Source: a virus
Virus record (IMG/VR): IMGVR_UViG_3300042691_041718
Span: 1 to 64,000 of that record
Strand: one strand, 5' to 3'
Length of the DNA: 64,000 nt
Shown here: one piece after another, positions 49,944 to 58,764 of the stretch
How positions within the stretch are numbered: position 1 is the stretch's first letter
How the letters are laid out: every line of letters begins with the position of its first letter
Program-made: the position numbers and the translations under genes
Notes under the pieces: model-generated
Told to the model about the DNA's origin: nothing
The model's input: only the letters and a program-made list of their open reading frames with translations
The model's database searches: none

Positions 49944-52181
49944 ATGCAAATAAAATATGACGAGTTAGCTGGTAAAATATTAATATCAAATAAATTTGAT
50001 ATAACAGCTTCTGCTACAGCATCAAATGCTACTCCTATATTTACAAGTATAGATAGTGAATATATTTTATCTTTTCCAAATTTACAAAATGTTAAGAGAT
50101 TTACAAAATTTAGTTATGATACTTTAGGATTAACACCAACTAGATATTTAAAACATTATTATAGAATATCTAGAAATGGTTATGATTGGTCTGCTTGGTT
50201 AGATTTAACAAAATATTTTGAAAACTTTCCTGATTGGTCGGCTGCATTTCCGATGTATTTAGAGATTAAATGGGTTAGAACTGGTACTTCTGATATTGGA
50301 AATGTTAAGCTTTTGGAATATTCATTAGAGGGTGAATTAGAAAGAGAAGAAGTAACCGATGGTTCGACAATAAGTATTGCATCTGGTAAAACAATTATAA
50401 TGAAAGCTCCTTTTATTTATAAAGTTTTTAGAATAACTGATATAGAAATAATATCTGGTAGTAACTTAACTAATGTTGATATTAAATATAGATTTTCACA
50501 AGATAATAGTAAAACATGGTCTAACTGGGAGTTTTTAACAACACAAAACATTTCAACATTGAGAATAAATCCAATTAGATTTTTTCAAATAGAATATAGT
50601 ATAACAAATAACTCAAATTCAACAGTAACTATACAAGATATTAACTTAATTGGTGACTTTCAAAATGTTAGTAAAGATTATTTTAAAACAAATTTATTTG
50701 GAATTAGAGAATGTTGTCAGTCTAATATGTTGGGTTACACAGACGCTAACGGGAATTTTGTACCAGCTTCAAATACAACAGGTATTAATGGTCAGAATTG
50801 TGCTACGGATGGTAGTAATTTACCTCAGTTATCAACTGATGATAAAGCAAATCTATATAATCCATATCAACAAAATTCAGCAATGAATTTACTACAAAAG
50901 TTAAGTAATGATGCTCAACAAGTATTTGGTCATAAAGTAATTTATTTTGCTACAGATCCAGATAAAAAAGGTGAAGATAAAATATTTAATGAATATCAAT
51001 TATATAATGTTGTTTGTCAAGGAGATTTAAAAGTTTCTGTCGATCAAAACAACTTTCCTGACTCTCAAATAGTGATGAATCAATTTGATTTAAATCTATT
51101 TGAAACTATGCAGGTTCATATAACTAAGCAACAGTTTAAAGAAATATTTGGTCCACAAAGAAGACCAGCTAAAGAAGATTTTCTTTATTTCTGTGACATA
51201 AATAGATTATTTACAGTAGATCATGCACAGCAATTTAGAAATTTTAACAACTCTGCTGTTTATTACAAATTAATATTGAAAAAATTCAACAAATCAGCAA
51301 ATATCAATTACTCTAATAATGATGTTAAACAAACTGTTGATAAGTTAACTAAGAATAGTACAATTGATGAATTATTCGGGAATGATATTAATGAAGCTAA
51401 AAACGCTATTGCAAATAAAGAACAATTAGCACCTCTTACTAAAGATCCTATAAGACTATCTTATACAGCTGCAATAGATAAAGAGTTAATTGAAAATTCA
51501 TCAACTATTGTATCACGTTCTAATTATGACTTAGCTTCAATTACTTTTGGTGAAGTAGGTGTTCAATATTTGAATATGAGAAATTATTTAAGAGAATCCG
51601 ACAATCTATCATATTATATATGGTTTAATATACATAATTATGTAATAGATGATAATTATAATTTATTTACAAATTATAATGATGCTACAAATCAAGGTTA
51701 TAAATTTGATTTAAAGAATGATAAAATTACAGTTACTTTAAACTCTGATACTTATACTTTTGATTTAATGGGTTATGAGACAAATGATACTGTGGCTTTA
51801 GAAGAAGGAGTTTGGTATTGTTATACTATTAATATTGACCAAAGACAAAGAAAGATTGATCAATGGATTTATAAGAGAAATGTTGATGATGAATCAAGAG
51901 CAGGATCTTTAATTAGTACAATATTAAGAAAAGTGTATTATAACACAACTGATATAACACCATTTGAATATCTAATCGAAAGTGATACAATCAATACTTG
52001 TAAATTGATTGGATCAGATATGAAAGTAACTAATATTAGATTATTTAATGATATTATACCAGAAAGTTATCACAATAAGATACTTAATATGTATATAATA
52101 GGAGATGATTCTAAACACTTAATATTCGCAGATAATGCGAATTCTCGAATTTTTTTACCTAAATTCCCATCTTATGAATAA
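49944..52181 (+). CDS. Large virion protein, tail/baseplate type (745 aa)
   Basis: Beta-sandwich-rich repeats (YYRISRNGYDWSAWLDLTKYF; KYRFSQDNSKTWSNWEFLT) and a C-terminal LamG-like jelly-roll region (YYIWFNIHNYVIDDN, YKFDLKNDKITVTL, GVWYCYTINIDQRQ). Such domains bind glycans or other virion proteins in tail fibres and baseplates. Family not named. A homing gene follows. Confidence 0.65.
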   Translation: MQIKYDELAGKILISNKFDITASATASNATPIFTSIDSEYILSFPNLQNVKRFTKFSYDTLGLTPTRYLKHYYRISRNGYDWSAWLDLTKYFENFPDWSAAFPMYLEIKWVRTGTSDIGNVKLLEYSLEGELEREEVTDGSTISIASGKTIIMKAPFIYKVFRITDIEIISGSNLTNVDIKYRFSQDNSKTWSNWEFLTTQNISTLRINPIRFFQIEYSITNNSNSTVTIQDINLIGDFQNVSKDYFKTNLFGIRECCQSNMLGYTDANGNFVPASNTTGINGQNCATDGSNLPQLSTDDKANLYNPYQQNSAMNLLQKLSNDAQQVFGHKVIYFATDPDKKGEDKIFNEYQLYNVVCQGDLKVSVDQNNFPDSQIVMNQFDLNLFETMQVHITKQQFKEIFGPQRRPAKEDFLYFCDINRLFTVDHAQQFRNFNNSAVYYKLILKKFNKSANINYSNNDVKQTVDKLTKNSTIDELFGNDINEAKNAIANKEQLAPLTKDPIRLSYTAAIDKELIENSSTIVSRSNYDLASITFGEVGVQYLNMRNYLRESDNLSYYIWFNIHNYVIDDNYNLFTNYNDATNQGYKFDLKNDKITVTLNSDTYTFDLMGYETNDTVALEEGVWYCYTINIDQRQRKIDQWIYKRNVDDESRAGSLISTILRKVYYNTTDITPFEYLIESDTINTCKLIGSDMKVTNIRLFNDIIPESYHNKILNMYIIGDDSKHLIFADNANSRIFLPKFPSYE

Positions 52182-52216
52182 AGTTTTGGATAATACAAGT
52201 AGGTAGTTATACTTTT

Positions 52217-52224
52217 TATATATA
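52217..52224 (+). promoter_or_regulatory. TATATATA box, 4 nt before ATG, in small hairpin
   Basis: Box lies between TATACT (52208-52213) and AGTATA arms, so the start could be masked in longer transcripts. Confidence 0.4.
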
Positions 52225-52228
52225 GTAT

Positions 52229-52975
52229 ATGAAATATGTTACATACTTAGTCACTTATAGTGGATATAAATTGCCTAAATTTTATATAGGATCTACATCG
52301 GAAGAGAAAATAAAATCTGGAAAATATTTTGGTAGTATAAGATCAATTAAATATAGAAAAATATTCTATGATGAAATAGATAATAATATACATTTATTTA
52401 AAATACAAATATTATCATATCATGATACAAGATTAGATGCACTATCAGAAGAATTGAAACTACATATAGAGTTTGATGTAGTTAATTCAAAAGATTATAT
52501 AAATGAGTCTCTTGCAATGGTAAATGGTTTTTTTGGTAGAGATGTCTCTGGTGAAAACCATCCTATGTGGGGAAAGAAACACACGGAAGAAACTAAAAAG
52601 AAATTAAGATTGGCTAGAAAGGATAGAGTAACATCAGATGAGACTAAGAAAAAGATGTCCGAATCACAAAGAGGTAAAGTATTATCAGAAGATACCAAAG
52701 CTAAATTGAGGGATATAAATCTTGGTAAGAAATTATCAAATGAAACTAAGAATAAAATTTCGGATTCGAAAAAAGGTAAAAAATCTTGGAATTATGGAAA
52801 ATCTAAAGATATAATACTACAATTAGATATGGATAATAACCTTATTTGTGAATGGGTAAGTTTAGTTGATATTGAAAAAGCTGGATATCAAAAATCTAAT
52901 GTTATAAATGTTTGTAATGGTAAGAGAAAAACCCATTGTGGTTACAAATGGGTTTATAAATCTGATTATTTTTAA
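52229..52975 (+). CDS. GIY-YIG homing endonuclease, Seg-like
   Basis: 248 aa. N-terminal YLVTYSGYKLPKFYIGST core, catalytic-type Glu in SEELKLHIEFDVV, then NUMOD3 repeats (HPMWGKKHTEETKKKL, SDETKKKMSESQRGK, NETKNKISDSKKGK) and a NUMOD1-like C-terminus. Inserted after the 745-aa structural gene. Confidence 0.85.
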   Translation: MKYVTYLVTYSGYKLPKFYIGSTSEEKIKSGKYFGSIRSIKYRKIFYDEIDNNIHLFKIQILSYHDTRLDALSEELKLHIEFDVVNSKDYINESLAMVNGFFGRDVSGENHPMWGKKHTEETKKKLRLARKDRVTSDETKKKMSESQRGKVLSEDTKAKLRDINLGKKLSNETKNKISDSKKGKKSWNYGKSKDIILQLDMDNNLICEWVSLVDIEKAGYQKSNVINVCNGKRKTHCGYKWVYKSDYF

Positions 52976-53151
52976 TTACTATTTTTGTTATTCATTTGTT
53001 GTTTTCTAATTCTCCAAGCTTCTAAGTCCTTCTCCATGAATTTTCTAATCCTTTTAGAGATGTTTATAGAATGTTCATCACAAAATTCTTTATATTCTTC
53101 TAAAAATTTTGCTGGAAGTCTTAATGAAAACATTTTATCTTTTGCTGGCAT
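52972..53151 (-). CDS. Ribbon-helix-helix DNA-binding protein (59 aa)
   Basis: MFSLRLPAKFLEEYKEFCDE, then a second helix with SKRIRKFMEKDLEAW: strand-helix-helix of CopG/Arc type. Probably a regulator. Its stop codon overlaps the homing gene end. Confidence 0.65.
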   Translation of the reverse strand: MPAKDKMFSLRLPAKFLEEYKEFCDEHSINISKRIRKFMEKDLEAWRIRKQQMNNKNSN

Positions 53152-53192
53152 AGTATATACTTTTATTTATTAGTATATATTTAAAAGATATT

Positions 53193-53537
53193 TTAGTTTA
53201 TAAATTTTTCTACATAAGTAACTATTTCACCTGGTTCGAAACCTTTCTCTAATAGAAGAGGAAGAGAAGTATCTTTACACCAAGCATAAACAAGATATCC
53301 TTTGTAATTTTGATTTACAAAGTCCCATCTGGTGTCCCACAGAGATCTGAATATTCCTTTTCTTCGGTGATCCTCATCAACCCAAGCATCTAAGAATTTT
53401 ATCTTTTGATTATTTTCAATAGTCATGAAAATGTGTCCAATAGCCATTTTACTTTCAATGTCATATGCTATCCACATTTCTAAATTTTGTGCGTTTGGTT
53501 TTAAATGCACAACTTCAAATCCCTTTATTTCCTTCAT
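53193..53537 (-). CDS. GNAT-family acetyltransferase
   Basis: 114 aa. FLDAWVDEDHRRKGIFRSLW holds the acetyl-CoA pyrophosphate loop (R-x-x-G-I), with the C-terminal beta-bulge LLEKGFEPGE typical of GNAT. Target unknown. Confidence 0.83.
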   Translation of the reverse strand: MKEIKGFEVVHLKPNAQNLEMWIAYDIESKMAIGHIFMTIENNQKIKFLDAWVDEDHRRKGIFRSLWDTRWDFVNQNYKGYLVYAWCKDTSLPLLLEKGFEPGEIVTYVEKFIN

Positions 53538-53541
53538 ATTC

Positions 53542-53552
53542 TATATATTAAA
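53542..53552 (-). promoter_or_regulatory. TTTAATATATA box, 4 nt before ATG
   Basis: Promoter of the GNAT gene; GAAT then ATG at 53537. Confidence 0.5.
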
Positions 53553-53561
53553 GAAAATAAA

Positions 53562-53587
53562 AAAAAGTCTCTGTTTTAGAGACTTTT
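53562..53587 (-). terminator. Terminator
   Basis: AAAAGTCTCT/AGAGACTTTT stem with an A8-run that reads as T8 on the minus strand; ends the 53610 gene. Confidence 0.75.
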
Positions 53588-53609
53588 ATAAGAAAATATG
53601 AAAGTTTTT

Positions 53610-53837
53610 TTACTTATTTTTTGATTTTACTTTGTCACAAAATAAAGGTTCGTATGTTACTTTAGTTGCAAAATTCAAAGTATCTCTATCAACACTCGAT
53701 AATGGTAATGGTTTAACTTCTACTTCTTGAGCTCTCTTTGCTAAATATTCATCCATATTGAAATCTTCTGGTAAGAATTCCATATTATAACCAAACTCAT
53801 TTTGTAACTCAATTACTAAATCTTTAATTCTTCCCAT
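53610..53837 (-). CDS. Hypothetical protein (75 aa)
   Basis: Start chosen at MGRIKDLVIELQNEF because the promoter lies between it and an upstream in-frame ATG (53903). Acidic helix then basic tail; family unknown. Confidence 0.65.
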   Translation of the reverse strand: MGRIKDLVIELQNEFGYNMEFLPEDFNMDEYLAKRAQEVEVKPLPLSSVDRDTLNFATKVTYEPLFCDKVKSKNK

Positions 53838-53862
53838 GACCTTTATTTTTTTGTTTGTTTTA

Positions 53863-53870
53863 CAAATATA
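53863..53870 (-). promoter_or_regulatory. TATATTTG box
   Basis: 25 nt before the ATG at 53837. Confidence 0.5.
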
Positions 53871-53880
53871 ATAATTATAT

Positions 53881-53891
53881 TTTAATATATA
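53881..53891 (+). promoter_or_regulatory. Late-like box TTTAATATATA
   Basis: Directly abuts the ATG at 53892. With the alternative ATG at 53913 the leader would be 21 nt. Confidence 0.4.
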
Positions 53892-54377
53892 ATGTATAAT
53901 CAAAAATTATTTATGGGAAAGATAGAAAAATATAAAGACTTCGCAAGAAAGTTTCAACACAAGTGGAACCAAGACACTCCAACTGAAATAAATCTACCTA
54001 GTTATTTAGATGAAGAGGAAGAGAAAAAGAAGATTGAGATGGAACAAGAGTTAGAAAATGGAGAAGATGAAATAAGTGAAAGCTATTTAAACTCTAAAGA
54101 ACTAATTTTTACAGGAAAAAGAAATAGAAATTTACAAATAACAGTTGTATTAGATAGTTCAATGAGAATAGAATCAATTGACAATAAAGCTAATATTAGA
54201 TTTCCTTTCCATGTTGGTCAAAGAATAAATAGAAATATTGAGGTTTGGGCTTGTAATAACAACTTCTTATTAAACGGAGAAGATACTTGTCCAGAGAAAA
54301 AGATATTTGGTGTTAGAGCATCTGATGTACCACAAGGTCACGAGTGGAGAAAAATATACCCAGGTAAATTTAAATAA
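53892..54377 (+). CDS. Hypothetical protein (161 aa; start uncertain)
   Basis: Charged helix, then a beta domain (LQITVVLDSSMRIESIDN) and NIEVWACNNNFLLNGEDTCPEK. The true start may be MGKIEKYKDFARKF at 53913, slightly tag-like. The stop overlaps the first MKHLRKFNE gene. Confidence 0.7.
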   Translation: MYNQKLFMGKIEKYKDFARKFQHKWNQDTPTEINLPSYLDEEEEKKKIEMEQELENGEDEISESYLNSKELIFTGKRNRNLQITVVLDSSMRIESIDNKANIRFPFHVGQRINRNIEVWACNNNFLLNGEDTCPEKKIFGVRASDVPQGHEWRKIYPGKFK

Positions 54378-54769
54378 TGAAACACCTAAGAAAGTTTAAC
54401 GAAAGTATAAATGAGCATCTTGATATAGAATATATCAAACATTGTTTTAATGACTTATCAGATGATCCAGAATGTGATGTAGAATATGATACACATGAAG
54501 ATTATCTACGTGATAATCCAAACGATGAAATCACACTTAATGACGAATATGTTGATTTAACCATAGATATCCCTAGAATAACTAAGGGTGGAACTTTTGA
54601 AAGAATGATTGGTAATTCTGAAAGAATATCACATATTATTAAATCAATTGATATCTCAATCAAAAGATTAAAAGATGAATATCCTAATTATAATATTGAA
54701 ATAAATTACGAAGAGGATGATGATAGACCAAATGACTACTTCCAGATAAATATAAATAATAAAAAATGA
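54377..54769 (+). CDS. Tagged protein MKHLRKFNES (130 aa), paralogue 1
   Basis: After the tag comes EYIKHCFNDLSDD and, near the end, IKRLKDEYPNYNIEINYEED; the same blocks occur in the gene at 55149, so these two are true paralogues. Acidic, function unknown. Confidence 0.75.
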   Translation: MKHLRKFNESINEHLDIEYIKHCFNDLSDDPECDVEYDTHEDYLRDNPNDEITLNDEYVDLTIDIPRITKGGTFERMIGNSERISHIIKSIDISIKRLKDEYPNYNIEINYEEDDDRPNDYFQININNKK

Positions 54770-55152
54770 AACACCTAAGAAAATTTAATGAAAGTTTTGA
54801 AGATGAAACTAAATCATATCTAGAAACACTTTTTGCTGATATCTCAGAGAGTGGTTACTATAATGTTAATATTTTGATAGCAAAACCAATAAGAGTGGAA
54901 GGTGTTCAATGTGTTTATGTTGAAGTTAAATTGGAACCTGTTGAAGGTAAATTATGGAATAGATCACCATATGGAAATGCTGGTTTTTTAAAAGCGTCAA
55001 TTGAAAATGAGATGGAAATATTAAGAATTAAACAAGAAACACTTAATAGTATAAACGCCATAATTAAAGATATAGAAAGTGAAGGAAATGAAGTTAACTT
55101 CATTGTAAATAGAATTGGTGAGTTAAAAATAAATATTGAATATAAAGTATGA
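54766..55152 (+). CDS. Tagged protein MKHLRKFNES (128 aa)
   Basis: Same first ten residues as its neighbours but a different body (YNVNILIAKPIRVEGVQCVYVEVKL...). Overlaps both neighbours by 4 nt. Confidence 0.75.
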   Translation: MKHLRKFNESFEDETKSYLETLFADISESGYYNVNILIAKPIRVEGVQCVYVEVKLEPVEGKLWNRSPYGNAGFLKASIENEMEILRIKQETLNSINAIIKDIESEGNEVNFIVNRIGELKINIEYKV

Positions 55153-55571
55153 AACACCTAAGAAAATTTAACGAAAATACCGATAATTCAATTGATGTTG
55201 AGTATATCAAACATTGTTTCACTGATTTAGTGGAATATTCATATAATGAAGATAATGAATGTGGTGAATTCCGTTGGGGCAATTCAGAAACACTTGAAGA
55301 AGTAACCGAAAGTGGAAACCCAACAGATTGTAGAGTATTTATAAATTGTCCTGAGTTAGAAGTGAAATTCACAGCAGATGGATATAAAGGAGAAATATCC
55401 GACTTTATTGAATTTAATAAAATAACAAATGAATTCCTTCTTAAATTGGAAGGTGCTATAAATAACCTAAAAGACGAATATCCTAATTATAAAGTGGAAG
55501 TTTTGTATGAACAACCTTTATTAAGAGGTCATCAAGGATATGATTACTATTGTGTATGTATTAGTTTATAA
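55149..55571 (+). CDS. Tagged protein MKHLRKFNEN (140 aa), paralogue 2
   Basis: Shares VEYIKHCFTDLVEY and LKDEYPNYKVEVLYEQ with the gene at 54377. Converges with a homing gene. Confidence 0.75.
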   Translation: MKHLRKFNENTDNSIDVEYIKHCFTDLVEYSYNEDNECGEFRWGNSETLEEVTESGNPTDCRVFINCPELEVKFTADGYKGEISDFIEFNKITNEFLLKLEGAINNLKDEYPNYKVEVLYEQPLLRGHQGYDYYCVCISL

Positions 55572-56615
55572 TCTTAAACTCTCATTTAATATATAATAAA
55601 TACGATCAATCTGATCATATCTAATTCTTATTATATTAATATAATTATCCTCACAATAATCATTCTTAATCTTATCATTCACCTTTAAACGCTCATAAGC
55701 CTCTAAACCACCAAAATGTTCAATCGGCTCATAATGTTGTTTACCATCAAACTCTATTATAGTTCTGTATTTCGGTAAATAAAAATCAAATGGTAATTGA
55801 AATATATTCTTACAATCAGGAAACTTATGCTGTCTATAATATGAAATATCATTCTTATCCAAATATTTAGAAATTAACTTTTCACCACGAGATTCACTAC
55901 AACTAGGGCAACCATTACCCTGTAAATGTGAAAGTGGAGTTTGATTAAAATCACCATGTATAGGACAAGTAATTATAACCTTAATCTGATTCTTAACATA
56001 ATCAGTTTTATCATAACTAAACTTAAAATCATGAACTAAATTAGCCTCTTGTATAAACTTTTTAGTTGTCTTTCTTACTGATAATTCAATATTCTCTGGT
56101 TTAGAACCACCTATGTGATTATATGGTTTTTGTAAATAATACACACCTTTATATCCTATTAAAACAGGAATATCACCTGATATATATTTAACCATAGAAT
56201 AATCGTATTTATCACCATGTTTATTTATTGATTTTCTTATAAAATTATCTTTGGTTAAATTTTTTTCACAACATTGTCCCTGTAAATGAGAAATAGCGAC
56301 CTGTTCAAATATAAGACCATCATATATTATCTTAACCTTTTTAAGAGCTCCCTTATATTTTACTAATGAATAATCATATTTATCACCCCAAACTTCTTTA
56401 GCTTCTTTAATAAATTGCTCGGTGGTTTTTGTTGGTGTATTTTTCTCTGGACAACGACCCAATGTTATGTGCTTAACAACTTTTTGTCTATATAGTTCAC
56501 CGTTATAGATTATATCTATATCATCAGTTGATAATACTTTATCTTTCAAATTTGGATATTCATATTTATATCCATGCTTATCACGTGCTCTTTCTAAAAA
56601 TTCTTCCCTAGTCAT
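55566..56615 (-). CDS. Homing endonuclease with HGDxY repeats and Vsr-like nuclease
   Basis: 349 aa. Four repeats built on KYDYSLVKY/KYDYSMVKY followed by a strand and H-x-x-G. Only the last keeps the zinc site (CPIHGDF, HLQGNGCPSCSES); earlier copies have lost cysteines. The C-terminal nuclease part has FDFYLPKYRTIIEFDGKQHY and NIIRIRYD. Located beside uvsX, as is common for such genes. Confidence 0.82.
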   Translation of the reverse strand: MTREEFLERARDKHGYKYEYPNLKDKVLSTDDIDIIYNGELYRQKVVKHITLGRCPEKNTPTKTTEQFIKEAKEVWGDKYDYSLVKYKGALKKVKIIYDGLIFEQVAISHLQGQCCEKNLTKDNFIRKSINKHGDKYDYSMVKYISGDIPVLIGYKGVYYLQKPYNHIGGSKPENIELSVRKTTKKFIQEANLVHDFKFSYDKTDYVKNQIKVIITCPIHGDFNQTPLSHLQGNGCPSCSESRGEKLISKYLDKNDISYYRQHKFPDCKNIFQLPFDFYLPKYRTIIEFDGKQHYEPIEHFGGLEAYERLKVNDKIKNDYCEDNYINIIRIRYDQIDRIYYILNESLRL

Positions 56616-56619
56616 ATTG

Positions 56620-56627
56620 TATATATA
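56620..56627 (-). promoter_or_regulatory. TATATATA box, 4 nt before ATG
   Basis: Serves the minus-strand homing gene (ATG 56615). Confidence 0.45.
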
Positions 56628-56696
56628 AATAAATTATTCCCTCCTTGATAATTTATTTTGGAGTTTTTAAAAAAATTTATAAAGGGGGAATTATTT

Positions 56697-56707
56697 TTTA
56701 ATATATA
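56697..56707 (+). promoter_or_regulatory. Late-like box TTTAATATATA upstream of uvsX
   Basis: 25 nt before the uvsX ATG; a long imperfect hairpin (ATTCCCTCC...GGGGGAAT) spans 56632-56695 before it. Confidence 0.4.
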
Positions 56708-56732
56708 AAGTATAAAAAAGAATTTAATTAAA

Positions 56733-57956
56733 ATGGCAAAACAAGGAAAAGAAACGAAGAAATTTGAGTTTAGTAAAGTTGGATCAATATTAGATAATAT
56801 TGCAAAATCAGTTCCAATTTTAGTAGAAAAAGAAATTAAAGAAAAACAATTTATAACAACTGGTGTTTATTTATTAGATGCTGCTTTATCTGGTAGATTA
56901 TTAGGGGGTGGTATTGCTACAAATAGAATAACTGCGTTTGCTGGTGAATCAGGTGCTGGTAAGAGCTTTCTTTGTTACTCATGTGCTAAACAAGCTCAGA
57001 AATTAGGATATTCAGTAATATACATTGATACTGAACAGGCTATTGATTTAGAAGACTTACCAAAATTTGGAATTGATAACTCTTTAGATAAATTTAGATT
57101 AGTTAGATCTAATAAAGTAGAAGACGTGAACATAACTTTAACAAAATTGATAGATGAGTTAAAAGAACAAAAACTAGCTGGTTATGAGATGCCTAAATTG
57201 ATGATTGTTTTAGATTCTTTGGGACAAATGGCTTCAAATAAAGAAAAAGAAGATTTATTAAAAGGTGATATTAAACAAGATATGACTAAAGCTAAAGCAC
57301 TTGGTTCTATGTTTAGAAGTATAAATACAGACTTGGGTTACTTAGAAATTCCACTTTTGGTGGCAAACCATACATATCTAACAATGGATCTTTTTCCACA
57401 AGAGCGACTCCGCGGAGGTAATGGTCTACTTTATTCAGCATCTGTAATTGGATTTATGTCAAAAAGTAAATTAAAAACTTCTGAAGAGGATGAAATGGAT
57501 TTAGGTGCTTCCGGTATTACAGTACTTTTCAAAACTCAAAAAAATAGATTGGCAAAACCTAAGAAAATTAGATTTGATATATCTTTTATTCATGGTATGA
57601 ATCCTTACACTGGCTTAGACGCATTTTGTCGTCCAGAATTCTTTGAACAAATTGGTATCGCAAAAGGTAAAGAAGAAGTTGATAAATCAACTGGTGAGAT
57701 TAAGTTTGTTCCTGGTGGAAACCGTTGGTATATTTCTCACTTAGGGAAATCAGTTACAACAAAACAATTATTTACTCAAGAGGTGTTTACACAAGATGTT
57801 TTAGAAAAAATGGCACCAATTGTTAATGATTATTTCAGATTCAAATCATTGGATGAAATTGAAGAGGTTGAAAAACAGTTCAATGAAGTAATGGGTGGAG
57901 ATGATGATGATAATGATGGATATGTTGATAGTGATGCAGCAGATCTATTTGAATAA
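56733..57956 (+). CDS. uvsX: UvsX/RecA-type recombinase
   Basis: 407 aa. Walker A GESGAGKS at 71-78 after TTGVYLLDAALSGRLLGGGI, Walker B LMIVLDSLGQ, L1/L2 region with PLLVANHTYLTMDLFPQERLRGGNG. Acidic C-terminal tail (GGDDDDNDGY...) as in UvsX/RecA. Catalyses strand exchange for recombination-dependent replication, working with gp32 (20800). Confidence 0.94.
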   Translation: MAKQGKETKKFEFSKVGSILDNIAKSVPILVEKEIKEKQFITTGVYLLDAALSGRLLGGGIATNRITAFAGESGAGKSFLCYSCAKQAQKLGYSVIYIDTEQAIDLEDLPKFGIDNSLDKFRLVRSNKVEDVNITLTKLIDELKEQKLAGYEMPKLMIVLDSLGQMASNKEKEDLLKGDIKQDMTKAKALGSMFRSINTDLGYLEIPLLVANHTYLTMDLFPQERLRGGNGLLYSASVIGFMSKSKLKTSEEDEMDLGASGITVLFKTQKNRLAKPKKIRFDISFIHGMNPYTGLDAFCRPEFFEQIGIAKGKEEVDKSTGEIKFVPGGNRWYISHLGKSVTTKQLFTQEVFTQDVLEKMAPIVNDYFRFKSLDEIEEVEKQFNEVMGGDDDDNDGYVDSDAADLFE

Positions 57957-58000
57957 GAAAGTCGAAGGGTACTTAACCCTAAAAAATAAAATAAAATAAT

Positions 58001-58177
58001 ATGTCAAAACAAGAAGTTTATGAACAATTAAAAGATTTATGGGAAAAATTTGACGCAGCTCATAATGGTAAATTTAAGAAAAACGCTGGTGAAGCAAGAA
58101 AATTCATTGGTGAAATTAAGAAGTTAGCTACTCCTTATAGAGCGGCTTCAGTTGAAGAAGAAAAAGGTGATAAATAA
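58001..58177 (+). CDS. Histone H1-like small protein (58 aa)
   Basis: LWEKFDAAHNGKFKKNAGEARKFIGEIKKL resembles the small Hc1-like DNA-binding proteins of Bacteroidota (N/K-x-x-AG-x-x-x-RK helix). It follows uvsX with a 44-nt gap and could compact DNA or help recombination. Acidic tail. Confidence 0.55.
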   Translation: MSKQEVYEQLKDLWEKFDAAHNGKFKKNAGEARKFIGEIKKLATPYRAASVEEEKGDK

Positions 58178-58229
58178 TAAAACTTTTCTACAAAAAGAAT
58201 TTATAATTAATATCTTCTTTCATATTTTC

Positions 58230-58304
58230 CTTATTTAGAAAAATAAGGTGGTGGAGTCAAATCCAATATTGGATGGCCCAAACACAGAATAGTGTTTTTA
58301 AAAT
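58230..58304 (+). ncRNA. Possible structured RNA
   Basis: CTTATTT-AGAA-AAATAAG hairpin, a GC-richer segment (GGTGGTGGAG...), palindrome ATCCAATATTGGAT at 58261-58274, then a strong terminator. No convincing ORF on the plus strand. Could also be an mRNA 3' end. Confidence 0.3.
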
Positions 58305-58332
58305 AAAAAAGACCTCAATTTTGAGGTCTTTT
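58305..58332. terminator. Bidirectional terminator
   Basis: AAAAAAGACCTCA/TGAGGTCTTTTTT; terminates the uvsX-side RNA and the UVR-protein gene. Confidence 0.85.
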
Positions 58333-58334
58333 TT

Positions 58335-58655
58335 TTATTTCTTCAACTTCTTAATTTGGTCACGAAGTTCAGCAGCTTTTTCATATTCTTCTTTTTCAAC
58401 TGCTATTTTTAAAGCGGATTCAAGCTCTTTGACATCAATACTCTTTTTGTTTTCAGTGTATGTTTTAACATACGTTGATGTTCCATCCAGGCTAACCCAA
58501 GTTTCTTTTTTAATAGTCATTCCATTAGATTCAAATTCTTCTGTTGTTTTGGTCCAATTTTTATCACCATCTTTTGGATAATTCATTTTATTTTCAAAAA
58601 TATTTTCATTTGAAAATAAATCAACTAAATCAAATAAATAATAAATTTTTCTCAT
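58335..58655 (-). CDS. UVR-motif protein (106 aa)
   Basis: N-terminal beta-type domain (MTIKKETWVSLDGTSTYVKTY) and C-terminal UVR motif ELESALKIAVEKEEYEKAAE followed by LRDQIKKLKK. McsA-like proteins with such motifs modulate ClpC; no zinc cysteines here. Candidate adaptor for the phage Clp unfoldase. Confidence 0.7.
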   Translation of the reverse strand: MRKIYYLFDLVDLFSNENIFENKMNYPKDGDKNWTKTTEEFESNGMTIKKETWVSLDGTSTYVKTYTENKKSIDVKELESALKIAVEKEEYEKAAELRDQIKKLKK

Positions 58656-58764
58656 AACTTTTTTTTCTTTTTTTATATAAGTATCTTCAAATTATATGCC
58701 ATTAGACTAATTATGACATTTTGACATAAATATATACATATAATAGATTAAAAATAAGAAAGAT

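Noticed and set aside
53892-54377. Treating MGKIEKYKDFARKF as a sure tag
   Set aside because: No Glu followed by a small residue in the right place; only a note on the start was kept.
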